A DNA stretch of 64,000 nt, from the NCBI GenBank assembly GCA_035048815.1, contig JAUCBN010000017.1, positions 10,536,936 to 10,600,935 of the forward strand, read 5' to 3'. Positions 46,152-57,200 of this stretch are shown here, one piece after another (position 1 is the stretch's first letter; the number at the start of each line of letters is the position of its first letter). Below the pieces are notes generated by a model. It did no database searches. It saw only the letters and a program-made list of their open reading frames with translations, and was not told the DNA's origin. A program made the translations under genes and the position numbers. Source of the stretch: Abelmoschus esculentus (Eukaryota; Streptophyta; Magnoliopsida; Malvales; Malvaceae).

Positions 46152-47601
46152 TGATGTGAGCACATCATGTCAAGTTCAACAGGTTGATCCGGAGGTCTTG
46201 CCATCAGGACCTATCACACGTTCTAAGGCAAAGAAATACAGGGAAGCTCTTTTCCTTACTTGTGCTAACATTTCAGATTCATTTGAGAATGTTCATGCCT
46301 TAGAATATGTTGTTTATAATGTGCTGCATGCTGATATGTGACATATTTAGGTATATATATTAGTATGTGTGTTTACTTATGTATATACTATGTTAATTAT
46401 GTTTGCATTTGGTTTTAAGTGTGTTTGTGTGGTTAAAATAAGACTATAAGGCATTTTAGATGTGTTTGCCTTGTTCTAATATAGGTACTTAAGGAGAACC
46501 TTAGCTCAAGTGGGCATACTCAGCTCATCTCCAGCTCAGGAGAGCGTATACAGTTCAATACCAGCTCAAGTGGATTATATTCAGCTCAGAAGAAGCTGAA
46601 TGGTGTGCACGCAGCTCACCTTAGCTCGGGGCAGCTCAGAGGCTTAGCTCCTAGCTCCTAACACTCTTAGCTAGTTTGTTTCAGCTCATCTACATTTCCA
46701 GCTCAACTCAACTCAAGTTGAAGTGACCTACAGTAGCTGAAACCTATCTTACACGAAGAGCAGGTGTCCTACGCATTTGCCATGCATGTGGGGACCACAT
46801 AGCACCCTTTTCCACAAGTTTAGGCGTCCAAAAGCAAGCAAGCCAAACAAGGCCCTTGCTTTGAAGACCAATCAGAAACATTGGATAAGAATGAGTGTTT
46901 TCTTATTCAAATTCAATCATTAAACACATGTTTAATGTGTTTTAAGTGCCAAAACATGTGGCTAAGGATATTAGGAGCCTAGGAGAAGTTATTTGAGCAT
47001 TTAAATTTTAATTTTCGTTTGAATTAAGGCCACAAATTCAAATTTGGTCAACTTCTCCTTTATTCCTATATATTTACTTAATTTTGTAATGACAAGGTTA
47101 GACATTTTATGAATAAAATCACTTGTGAGATTTTCACTCAATTTCAGTTCTTCATTGAACTTTTCTTGACAAATTCAGACTTTGTTTGAGTGTGTCAAAT
47201 CCTTGATACTTCGGGTTCCTAGATCGCTATCTAGAGGGTCCAAGTCCGTTGACGAAGAACGTATTCAATTCAGGTCCGCTCAGTATATTGTTCGGGTTCT
47301 TTCGAGTTCAACGTCGTTGTTATTTTCCAGCAACTTAAACATCCAATTCTGCCATTTTGGACGTTTTAATGCTGCCATGAAAGCCCTCGGAGCATTTCAT
47401 CTTCATTAACCTCCAGAAACTGCCAGAATTCCTTCATCCCTTTTCTTTCTTTGTTTTAGTTTTTTTTCTTTGTTTTCTTATCATTTTAACATCATTCTAA
47501 CATCCATAATGTTGTGTTTATTGCAGAGACTTGCTTTCTATTATCCTAGATCCGTTTCAAACAAGGATCATTGTTTTTGAAGCAACGAATCCCCAATATC
47601 A
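46152..47601 (+). repeat. Solo LTR of a second CRM-like family inside the LINE
   Basis: 1450 bp, TGATGTGAGCACATC to CCAATATCA. ACCGC occurs on both sides (46146-46150 and 47603-47607), one base away from each terminus, and the LINE coding sequence continues across. The start encodes PSGPITRSKAKKYREALF (46195-46250), similar to the Pol tail GPITHAKTKKFQEA found in the CRM LTR at 15517, so this family too ends Pol within its LTR. It holds an AGCTCA-rich block (46500-46740). The open frames 46138-46341 and 47182-47409 are otherwise unexplained. Confidence 0.82.
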
Positions 47602-47602
47602 T

Positions 47603-49099
47603 ACCGCACAACCTGGCTAGAATATGATGACAAAAATACTTCCTCTTTCCATGCAAGAGCAAACAATCACCAACAAAAATGCCATATTTCTGGGCTTTTC
47701 AATAATGAGAACATTTGGAAAACGCACACGAAAGACACCATGGCTACTACCATTGATTACTTCCAGACTATCTTCTCATCCTCTTCTCCTACTATTGCAT
47801 CTTCCATTTTGGATAACATTCCAAATATTGTTACTGAGACCATGAACAATGACCTTAATAAGGAATTCACAGCAGAAGAAATTACCGCTGCTTTTCGCGA
47901 TATTGATCCAAGGAAAGCCCCGAGAGTTTACGGAAATCCAAGTGACTTCTTTAGGAAACATTGGGATATCCTTGGCCAGGACTTTATAAACCTTTACCTC
48001 AGACTCCTAAGTGGGTCTGTTCGCATGGAAGAGGTCAATCGTACTATCATCGTTCTTATACCCAAAATTAATGATCCCACAACTATGAGACATCTCAGAC
48101 CTATTAGCCTATGCACAGTTATCTATAAGATTGTTGCCAAAGTGGTTGTTAATCGTTTGAAATCTGTCATCCCTTTATGTATAGGCGGTAATCAAGTTGC
48201 CTTTGTTCAAGGTAGGAACATTACCGACAATATTCTCATTACCCATGAGCTTATCCACACTTTAAATACTGACGAGACCTCCCTTGCCAAAGGTGCTAGT
48301 TTAAAACTGGACATGGAGAAAGCTTTCGACAGTGTCGAATGGTCTTTTCTATAACAAATTATACTCCATCTAGGTTTTATTGACAAATGGGTTTCCCTTA
48401 TCATGAATTGTGTCTCTTCTGTGTCTTTTCAAGTATGTGTCAATGATTCTCTTTCACGACCTTTTAAACCTCAGGGAGGGCTTCGACCAAGAGATCCCCT
48501 TTCACCTTTCTTGTTTCTTTTCTGTACTGAAGGTATTTCAGCATTGCTCAATGCTGAGAAAGTTATTGGCAATCTCCCTGGCCTTTGTGCTAGCAGGAAC
48601 GAACCCCGTATAAATCACCTCCTCTTTGCTGACTGTGTGGTGTTCGTTAAGAATACAACTACAGAAGCCAACACCTCAAGGACGTTTTGTATTTTATGCC
48701 ATTTCGTCTGGTCAGGCGGTGAATTTTGAAAAATCAACTATATATTTCTCACGCAAAACATCTACATCCCTTCGATCAAAAATCAATAACATCCTTAATG
48801 TAAGAGAAGTCGATGACCCTGGTATTTATTTGGGGGTTCCACTCCTCACTAGGAAGAATAAGACAACAAATTTGGGTTTTACCAGAGACAAAATGAATGC
48901 TCGTCTTAGCAAATGGGATAAGCACTTTCTCTCCTTTACCGATAGAGAAATTTTCATCAAATATGTCGTACAATCAATTCCACAATATGTTACGTCTTAT
49001 TACCTTCTACCCCAAAACATTATCGATGATATGACTACTTCGATACGCCGTTACTGGTGGTTGGGTAAAGCCGATAAACGTGAATGGCATATGCTTTAG
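47603..49099 (+). pseudogene. LINE reverse transcriptase, decayed
   Basis: Begins out of frame (frameshift near 47700), then 47740-48354 is open: DYFQTIFSSS, EFTAEEITAAFRDIDPRKAP, NRTIIVLIPKI, RPISLCTVIYKIVAKVVVNRL and FVQGRNITDNILITHEL. It ends at a stop (48352-48354) in the middle of motif A/B. Reading continues at 48403-48729 with PQGGLRPRDPLSPFLFLF and the catalytic box, which is FADC at 48625-48636 where FADD/YADD is required. After another frame change, 48626-49099 covers the thumb (YLGVPLLTRKNKTTN, SIPQYVTSYYLLP). Stops, frameshifts and the D-to-C change show it is inactive. Confidence 0.88.
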
Positions 49100-49689
49100 T
49101 GGGACACTATCTGTCTACCGAAAGTAGACGTAGGTATAGGGTTTCGCGATCTTCACCATTTCAACATTACGTTACTTGGTAAACAAATTTGGAGACTAAT
49201 TTATGAGCCTGATAATCTTCTTAGTCAGGTCTACAACTGCAAATATTATCCATTGGGTTCTGTGCTCGAATCTGATTCCACTTGAAGATCATCCTTTGCT
49301 TGGAAAGGTCTTAGTATAGCTATCTCTAAACTTGGAAATGGCTTCTTTAAATGACCAGGTATGTCAAGTCAGATACGATCCACTTCGACAATTGGGGAGG
49401 ATCTAAGCCTTTACACCTTTATGGCGATAATGAAGTGAATGAGGAAGTCCCTCTTCGAGCAGGATTTTTTTATGATGTCTAATCTACCCCGATGGGATGA
49501 ATCCAAGGCGAGAGATTACTTCTGTCATAAAGATGCTAACACAATCCTTAATGTACCAATCATGAATGATACGAAAGATACTACCCTTTAGGATCATCAC
49601 GACTCTGGCATCTATACGGTGCGTTTTGGTTATCAATTTCTCCAACTATAACTAGGGCTGGTTAATAGACCCTCTAGGCTATGAAAAAT
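49100..49689 (+). pseudogene. LINE segment between RT and zf-RVT, heavily decayed
   Basis: Contains recognisable stretches in alternating frames (for example near 49130, GIGFRDLHHFN, and near 49480, reading like DVSNLPRWD) separated by stops and indels. It follows the RT without a gap and leads into the zf-RVT part. No intact frame. Confidence 0.6.
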
Positions 49690-49894
49690 TCTTTCTAAGT
49701 TGCCTACATTGCCTAAGGTTCGTTCCTTTGGATGGCAATTAAGCCATGATGCCCTACCGTCAGGCCACAAAATCCTCCAAGCAAATCTCGGTACTAGGGT
49801 TTGCCCAATTTGTAATACGGATATTGAAACTACCCTTCATGCTTTAAGGGATTGTCCTAGTGCCATGGAAGCTCTCCGTTTGGTAGGGTTTTGA
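49690..49894 (+). pseudogene. LINE zf-RVT domain remnant
   Basis: Encodes LPKVRSFGWQLSHDALPSG, then VCPICNTDIETTLHALRDCP, the C-x2-C...H...C pattern of the zf-RVT zinc-binding domain (PF13966) found after RT in plant L1 elements. It ends at a stop (49892-49894). Its position between RT and RNase H is as expected. Confidence 0.8.
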
Positions 49895-49963
49895 GGCCGT
49901 ATTTTCTCTAATACTTCAATCTCCCCTCACCAGTGGCTTTCTAAAATAGTTGGTTTTCTCTCA

Positions 49964-50660
49964 TTGCACCAATTCTCCTTCCTGATAACAATTCTATGGA
50001 ATTTATGGAATCGTCGTAATGACTTTGTCCATAACAACCATCTCCAACCACCATGGTTAACTGTATTTAAGGCAAGAAAACTCTTCGACGATTATACATC
50101 AGCCAATGATGCTCTCCATCTAAGATCTCGACTAGCCGAGCCAACCTTTGCTCAGGCTAGATGGACAAAACTGGACCGCGGTTTTGTTAAGGTTAATAAG
50201 GATGGCGCCTTCTACCCAATTTTAAAGGGAGTTGTTGTAGGTGTCATCGCTCGGGATTCTTTAGACTCTGTCTTGGTGGATGCTCTATGCCCCTTGCCTT
50301 CTGTCTAAATCCAGCTTCAGCTGAAGCTCTTGCATTTTGGAGTGACTTAATCTTGTTGTTGATAATGGCTGGTCTAATGTCATCCTTGAGACCGATTCTG
50401 CTTCTATTGCCAACAAAGTTAACAACACCCATCATCATGATCTTTCCACGGTGCAACCTTTATTGTCTCGAATTCATTCTACTCTTGGTGCTTTGCCTGA
50501 TTGTAAGATTTGTTATGTACCTAGAGAAGCAAATGTTGTAGCTCATGTCCTTGCTTCTAGAGCTTTGCGTTCTTTTCGTTCTTTCTATTTTGGGTGTAAC
50601 TTTCCCGATTTTATTCGGGCTTTTGTAAACTCAGCGAGGTTCTCCTCTTCTTCTCAATAA
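49964..50660 (+). pseudogene. LINE C-terminal RNase H-like domain (RVT_3), broken
   Basis: 49964-50308 reads FLITILWNLWNRRNDFVHNN, then ARWTKLDRGFVKVNKDGAFY with the first catalytic Asp in NKDGAF (50201-50203), and GVIARD. The frame shifts around 50290 and the remainder can be followed in other frames to 50660 (VPREANVVAHVLASRAL, 50510-50560). The type is the RVT_3 RNase H domain of plant LINEs. Broken by at least two frame changes. Confidence 0.8.
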
Positions 50661-50760
50661 ACACTTGAATACTCTTTTCCCCATAGGGGCCAACTCACCT
50701 CCCGAGGTGACTGGCTATAAGGGTTTTTTAATGAAGCCCTTTCTTTCAAAAGAAATCAAA

Positions 50761-52796
50761 CAGATTCTCTAATACACTCTCAGAAAGGGATCGTCCATTA
50801 TGACATTCACTCGAAGAGAGGGGTCACTTATTGCGATATAGGCTTAAAGAGAGGAGTCGTATATCACGGTATACTCTCAAAGATAAGGACATTTCATTAT
50901 GACATACGCTCGAAGAGAGGGGTCACTAATCAGAGTATACGCTCTAAAAAGGGACCGTTCATTATGACATGCACTCAAAGTGAGGTATCATTCATCGAGT
51001 CATATGCTCAAACAAAAGGGTCGTCCTTCATAGTATACACTTAAAGAGAGGGATCGTTCATTATGACATGCACTCAAAGATAAGGTTCATTCATCGCGAC
51101 ATACGCTCAAAGAGAGGGGTCATCTATCATGACACCCGCTCACAGAGAAGGACCATTCATTATGACATATGCTCGGAGAGAGGGGTTATTCACCAAGACA
51201 TACGCTCAAAGAGAGGGGTCGTCCATCACGGTAGATGCTCTAAGAAAGGGACCGTTCATTATGACATACACTCGATGAGAGGGCTCATTCTTTGCGACAT
51301 ACGCTCAAAGAGATGGGTCATCGATGACATTATACGCTCAAAGAGAGGGACCGTTCATTATGACACGCACTCGAAGAGAGGGGCTACTCATCGCGACATA
51401 CGCTCAAAGAGAGGGGTCGTCCATCATAGTATATGCTAATAGAGAGGGACTGCTCAGCATGACATTCACTCGAAGAGAGGGGTCATTCATCGCGACATAC
51501 GCTCAAGGAGAGGGGTCGTCCATCATGATATACGCACAAAGAGAGGGACCGTTCACCATCACATGACCTGAAGAGATAGGTCAAAGAAATGGGTCATCGG
51601 CCATCGTATACGCTCTATGAGAAGGACTGTTCAATATGATATGAACTCGAAGAGAGGGATTATTCATCGCGACAAACGCTTAAAGAGGGGTTGTCCATCA
51701 CGGTATACACTCAAAGAGAGGGACCGTTTATTATGATATGTACTTGAAGAGAGGGGTCATTCATCGGGACATATGCTCAAAGTGACTGGTCATCCATCAC
51801 GGTATACGCTCAAATAGGGGAAATTCTCCATGTCACGCACTTGAGGAGAGGGGTCATTCATTGCAACATACGCTGAAATCAAGGGGTCGCCCATCAAGGT
51901 ATACGCTCAAAGAGAGGGACCATTAATTATGACATATGCTCGAAGAGAGGGGTCATTCATCGCAATATACGCTCAAAGAGAGGGGTCGTCCATCACGGTA
52001 TACGCTCGAAGAGAGGGGTCATTCATCGCGACATACTCTTAAAAAGAGGGGTCGTCTGTCACGGTATAATCTCTAAGAGAGGGACTGTTTATTATAAAAT
52101 GCACTTGAAGAGTGAGGTCATTCATCGTGCCATAGGCACAAATAGAGGGATCATCCATTACAGTATTCGCTCAAAGGGAGGGATCGTTCATTATGACATA
52201 CGCTTGAAGAGATCAATGATTCACAAGGACATACACTCAAAGAGCGGGGTCAGCCATCAAGGTATACGCTCTAAGAAAGGGACGTTTTTTTATAACATGC
52301 CCTCGAAGAGAGGGGTCATTCATTGCAACATACGCTCAAAGAGAGGAGTTGTCCATCACGGTATACGCTCAAAGAGAGGGACCATTCACCATGACATGCA
52401 CTCAAAGAGAGGGGTCATTCATCGCGACATACGCTCAAAGAGAGGGGTCGTCTATCACGGTGTACACTCAAAGAGAGGAATCGTTCATTATGATATACGC
52501 TTGAAGAGAGGAGTCATTCACCGCGATATACGTTCATAGAGAGGAGTCCATCCATCACGGAATACGCTCCAAGAATGGGACCGTTTATTCTAACATGCAC
52601 TCGAATGGATGTGTCATTCATCGTGACATACTCTCAAAGAGAGGGACCTTTCACCATGACATGCACTCTAAGAGAGGGGTCGTTCATCCCAACATACGCT
52701 CAAAGAGAGGGGTCATCGATCACGGTATTAGCTCAAATATAGAAACCGTTCATTATGACTTGCACTCGAAGAGAGGGGTCATTTATCATGACGTAC
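50761..52796 (+). repeat. 33-bp/99-bp satellite, array 8
   Basis: Same family and direction. 50930-51600 repeats array 6 (about 40900-41600) variant for variant, including TCATTCATCGAGTCATA and GACACCCGCTCACAGAG. The 52525-52620 block (CCAAGAATGGGACCGTTTATTC) recurs near 60500 and, less closely, at 19205, 56590 and 58275. Confidence 0.96.
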
Positions 52797-54294
52797 TGAT
52801 GTGTTCACATTTATGCTCATTTATATCATACTTTCATGCTTCATTTCACACATGGGTCAAAGGAGAGTTATCTTACTGATGCTAGTATTTATTACTTTTA
52901 TATACTTTATAGTAAGATACTTAAGAGTTATATTAATTAGGCTATAAACTTGAATAGTCATTATAACCACATTACTAAGTTTCAGCTTAGATCTAAATTT
53001 ATATTAAGTTATTTTAATTATTGTCATTATTTCCATTATTATGTTTTTTTCATAGGACTTACATACTATTCAAGGAGTAAGTATTAGCTCAGTGTCAGCT
53101 CAGTTAGCTCAGAAGAAGCTAAACGAACGGCAATGCTAGAAACACAAGGAGCCAACTTCAGAATAGCTTGAAAATGCATGGAACACTTCCACAATACTTA
53201 AAGAACTCAAGACTAGCTTCATGTCAGCTCACAAATCCCATATAAGCTCAAATGAAGCATAATTCAAAACGAGGCCTTAGGAGATTCGGATCAGCTCCAA
53301 AACACTCCTAGCACTAGAAGAGAGTATAGGGAAGCTAACGAACCAACTCACTTTGCTAAAGGCATCTCAGATTAGCTTATTTTAGCTTCAAACTTTAGCT
53401 ATGTCATTCAGCTAGATAACTCAGTTCAATTCAACTCACTTTCAGCTCGATTAGGTCACCTCAACTCTAGCTATCACTCCCAGCTCAACACCCAAAGGTC
53501 ACATACCCTTCACCAAGCATCATGTCCGTCCATTATCCACATTGGGCGCCAAGATCATGGAGGGAATGGAAATGGGCGCCAAAACAAGGAGATAACACTT
53601 TTCATTGGACAGATTCATGATGGTCCACTTGTTTGCCATTTTAGAGCAGGATACAAGCATAACTAGGGTTTGGACCCTATCTCTTATCTTTCGAACACAT
53701 GTTGAACCGCATCAATCGATATCGGGAGCTCGAGATATGGTCAAATTACTGAAGATAGTGCAGGCTAGACCGAGAAGTTACATCTTTTCGAATAGATTTG
53801 GAGGGGGACGCCATTCAAATAAATGGTTATCCTAATAATTAAAGGAAACTCCTGCCAAACCTCTTAGAAAACTATAAATAGGACTTAAATTCATTTGTAA
53901 ATCACATCTTTGATCAATATAAATATTCCTTTGTGAGTTTACTCTCAAACTTGTTCTTTTTAGAACTAAATCGACTTATCAAATCTATTATATAGGTTTT
54001 TTGCATTGCATCTTCTATCTTTTCAATCTATACTTAAGATTCTAGGAACTTATTTCCTAAGGGTCTAAGTCCTATACCACTGTCAAAGCATACTATAAGT
54101 TGGGTTTTTTCTTTCATAGCATAAGTTCTACTTTTGTTACCTTTGAATACTATTTCTTTACCACACCTTATATACATTCCATCCTATCCATTTCATTAAT
54201 CACTATAGCCGACTTATCAAGGCTTGATTGCAATCAAGGTCGGGAATATCAAAGCTTCTCTCCATAACAACAATTGGAGAGTTGGAGCGTATCA
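52797..54294 (+). repeat. Solo LTR, family C, plus strand
   Basis: 1498 bp from TGATGTGTTCACATTT to GAGCGTATCA, satellite on both sides. It contains the AGCTCA-rich block (53090-53490), the shared LTR module (about 53690-53770) and a TATAAATA box (53873-53880). The flanks CGTAC and CATGC do not match well as a target duplication. No internal region or gene is present; open frames such as 53605-53835 are not recognised. Confidence 0.82.
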
Positions 54295-57200
54295 CATGCA
54301 CTCGAAGAGAGGGGTCACTCATCGTGACATACGCTCAAAGAGAGGGGTGGTCAATCACGGTAGACGCTCTAAGAAAAGGACAGTTCACTATAACATGCAC
54401 TCGAAGAGGGGTCATCCATCACAACATACGCTCAAAGAGAAGGACCATTCATTATGACATACGCTCGAAGAGAGGGGTCATTCCCTGCGACATACGCTCA
54501 AAGAGAGGGGTCATTCCCTGCAACATACGCTCAAAGAGAGGGATCATTCCCCGTGACATACGCTCAAAGAGAGGGGTCGTCCATAATGATATATGCTCTA
54601 AGAAAGGGACCATTAATTATGACATGCACTCGAAGAGATGGGTCATTTATCGCGACATACGCTCAAAGAGAGGTGTCGCCCATCACGGTATATGCTCAAT
54701 GAGAGGGACCATTCCCCATGACATGGACTTTAAGATTCACCGCGACATATGCTCAAAGAGAGGGATCGTCCATCATGGTATACGCTCTAAGAATGGGACC
54801 GCTCATTATGACATGCACTCGAAGAGAGGGGTCGTCCATGACGGTATACGCTCAAAGAGAGGGACCGTTCATAATGACATGCTCTCGAAGAGAAGGGTCA
54901 TTCATCGCGACATTCGATCAAAGAGACGGGTCATTCATCACGATACACGCTCAAATAGAGGGACTGTTCACCATGACATGCACTCGAAGAGAAGTGTCAT
55001 TCATCGCAACATACACTGAACGAGAGGGGTCGTCCATCACAGAATACAATGAAAGAGAGGGACAATTCACCATAACATGCACTCGAAGAGAGGGGTCATT
55101 CATCACGACATACGCTCAAAGAGACGGGTCATCCATCACGGTAAACGATCGAAGAGAGGGACCGTTCACCAAGACATTCACACGAAGAGAGGGGTCATTC
55201 ATCGCGACATACGCTCAACGAAAGGGGTCGTCCATCATGGTATATGCTCAAAGAGAGGGATCATTCATTATGACATACGCTCGAACAGAGGGGTCATTCA
55301 CCGCGATATACGCTCAAAGAGCGGGGTCGTCCATGACGGTATACGTTCTAAGAAAGGGACCGTTCATTATGACATGCACCTGAAGAGAAGGATCAATCAT
55401 TGCGACATACACTCAAAGAGAGGGTCGTCCATCACGGTATACTCTCAGAGAGGGACCGTTCATTATGAGATTTGCTTGAAGAGAGGGGTCGTTCACCGCG
55501 ATATACGCTCAAAGAGAGGGATCGTCCGTCATGGTATACGCTCTGAGAAAGAGACCGATCATGATGACATACACCTGAAGAGAGGGGTCATTCATCACGA
55601 CATACGGTCAAAGAGAGGGGTCATCCATCACGGCATTCGCTTAAAGAGAGGGACTGTTCACCGTGACATGCACTCGAAGAAAGGGGTTATTCATTGCGAC
55701 ATATGCTCAAAGAAAAGGGTCATCGACCACGATATTTTTTTTTTGACAGAGCATCGACCATGGTATATGCTCTAAAGAAGGATCATTCATTATGACATGC
55801 TTTAAAATAGAGGGGTTATTCGTTGCAACATACGCTTAAAGAGAGGGGTCGTCCATCACGGTATAGGCTCAAAGAGAGGGACCGTTCATTATGACATGCA
55901 CTCGAAGAGAGAGGTCATTCATCGCGACATACGCTCAAGGAAAGGGGTCATCGACCACGGTATACACTCTAAGAGAGTGACCGTTCATTATGACATGCAC
56001 TCGAAGAGAGGGGTTATTTATCGCGACATACGCTTAAAGAGATGGGTCGTTCATCACGGTATACGGTCAAAGAGAGGTACAGTTCATTATGACATACGCT
56101 CGAAGAGATGGGTCATTCACCGCAAAACATGCTGAAGGAGTGGGCCTATTCATTACGACATGCGCTCGTAGACATGGGCTATTCATTATAAGAAAGGGAC
56201 AGTTTATTATAACATGCACTCGAAGAGAGGGGTCATTCATTGTAACATATGCTGAAAGAGAGGGGTCGTCCATGTCGGTATACGCTCAAAGAGAGGGACC
56301 ATTCATTATGACATGCACTCGAAAAGAGGGGTCAATCATCGCGACATACGCTCAAAGAGAGGGGTTGTCCATCACGGTATACGCTCAAGGAGAGGGACCG
56401 TTCGCCATGACATGCACTCGAAGAGGGGTCATTCATCGCGACATACGCTCAAAGAGAGGGGTCGTCCATCACGGCATACGCTCAAATAGAGGAATTGTTC
56501 ATTATGACATACGCTTGAAGAGAGGAGTCATTCACCGCGACATACGTTCATAGAGAGGGGTCATCTATCACGAAATACGCTCTAAGAATGCGACCATTTA
56601 TTCTAACATGCACCGAAGGGAGGGGTCATTCATCGTGACATACGCTCAAAGAGAGGGATCGTCCATGACGGTATACGATCAGAGAGAGAGAGACCGTTCA
56701 TTATGACATGGACTCGAAGAGAGGGGTCATTCATCGCGACATACGTTCAAAGAGTGGCGTCGTCCATCACTGTATACGCTCAAAGAGAGTGACTGTTCAC
56801 CATGACATGCACTTGAAGAAACGGGTCATTCATTGCGACATATGCTCAAAGAGAGGGGTCGTCCATCACAGTATACGCTCAAAGAGAGGGACCATTCATT
56901 ATGACATGCACTCGAAGAGAGGGGTCAATCATCGCGACATACACCCAAAGAGAGGGGTTGTCCATCGCGGTATATGCTCAAAGAGAGGGACCGTTCACCA
57001 TGACATGCACTCGAAGAGAGGGGTTATACATCGCGACATATGCTCAAAGAGAGGGGTCGTCCATCACGATATACGCTCTAAGAAAGGGACATTTTATAAT
57101 GAAATGTAGTCGAAGGGAGAGGCATTTCATCGAGACATACGCTCAAAGAGAAGGATCGTCCATCACTGTATACGCTTTAAGAAAGGGACCGTTCACCATG

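Larger units (their letters stand above)
45862..50760 (+). mobile_element. L1-type LINE, 5'-truncated, interrupted by a solo LTR
   Basis: Non-LTR retrotransposon lacking ORF1 and the endonuclease. 45869-46150 encodes the linker before RT (NCWADNLEV to LLNAKEIYW). The reading continues after a solo LTR at 47603, then RT, zf-RVT and RNase H. The 3' end has a typical plant LINE tail (TTTAATGAAGCCCTTTCTTTC then CAAAAGAAATCAAA, a decayed poly-A). The left side abuts a CRM LTR stub but the right side is satellite, so a clean target duplication cannot be shown and the locus was rearranged. Confidence 0.88.

Noticed and set aside
52792..54299. Target duplication for the family-C solo LTR at 52797
   Set aside because: CGTAC and CATGC differ at two of five positions, and similar words are common in the satellite.
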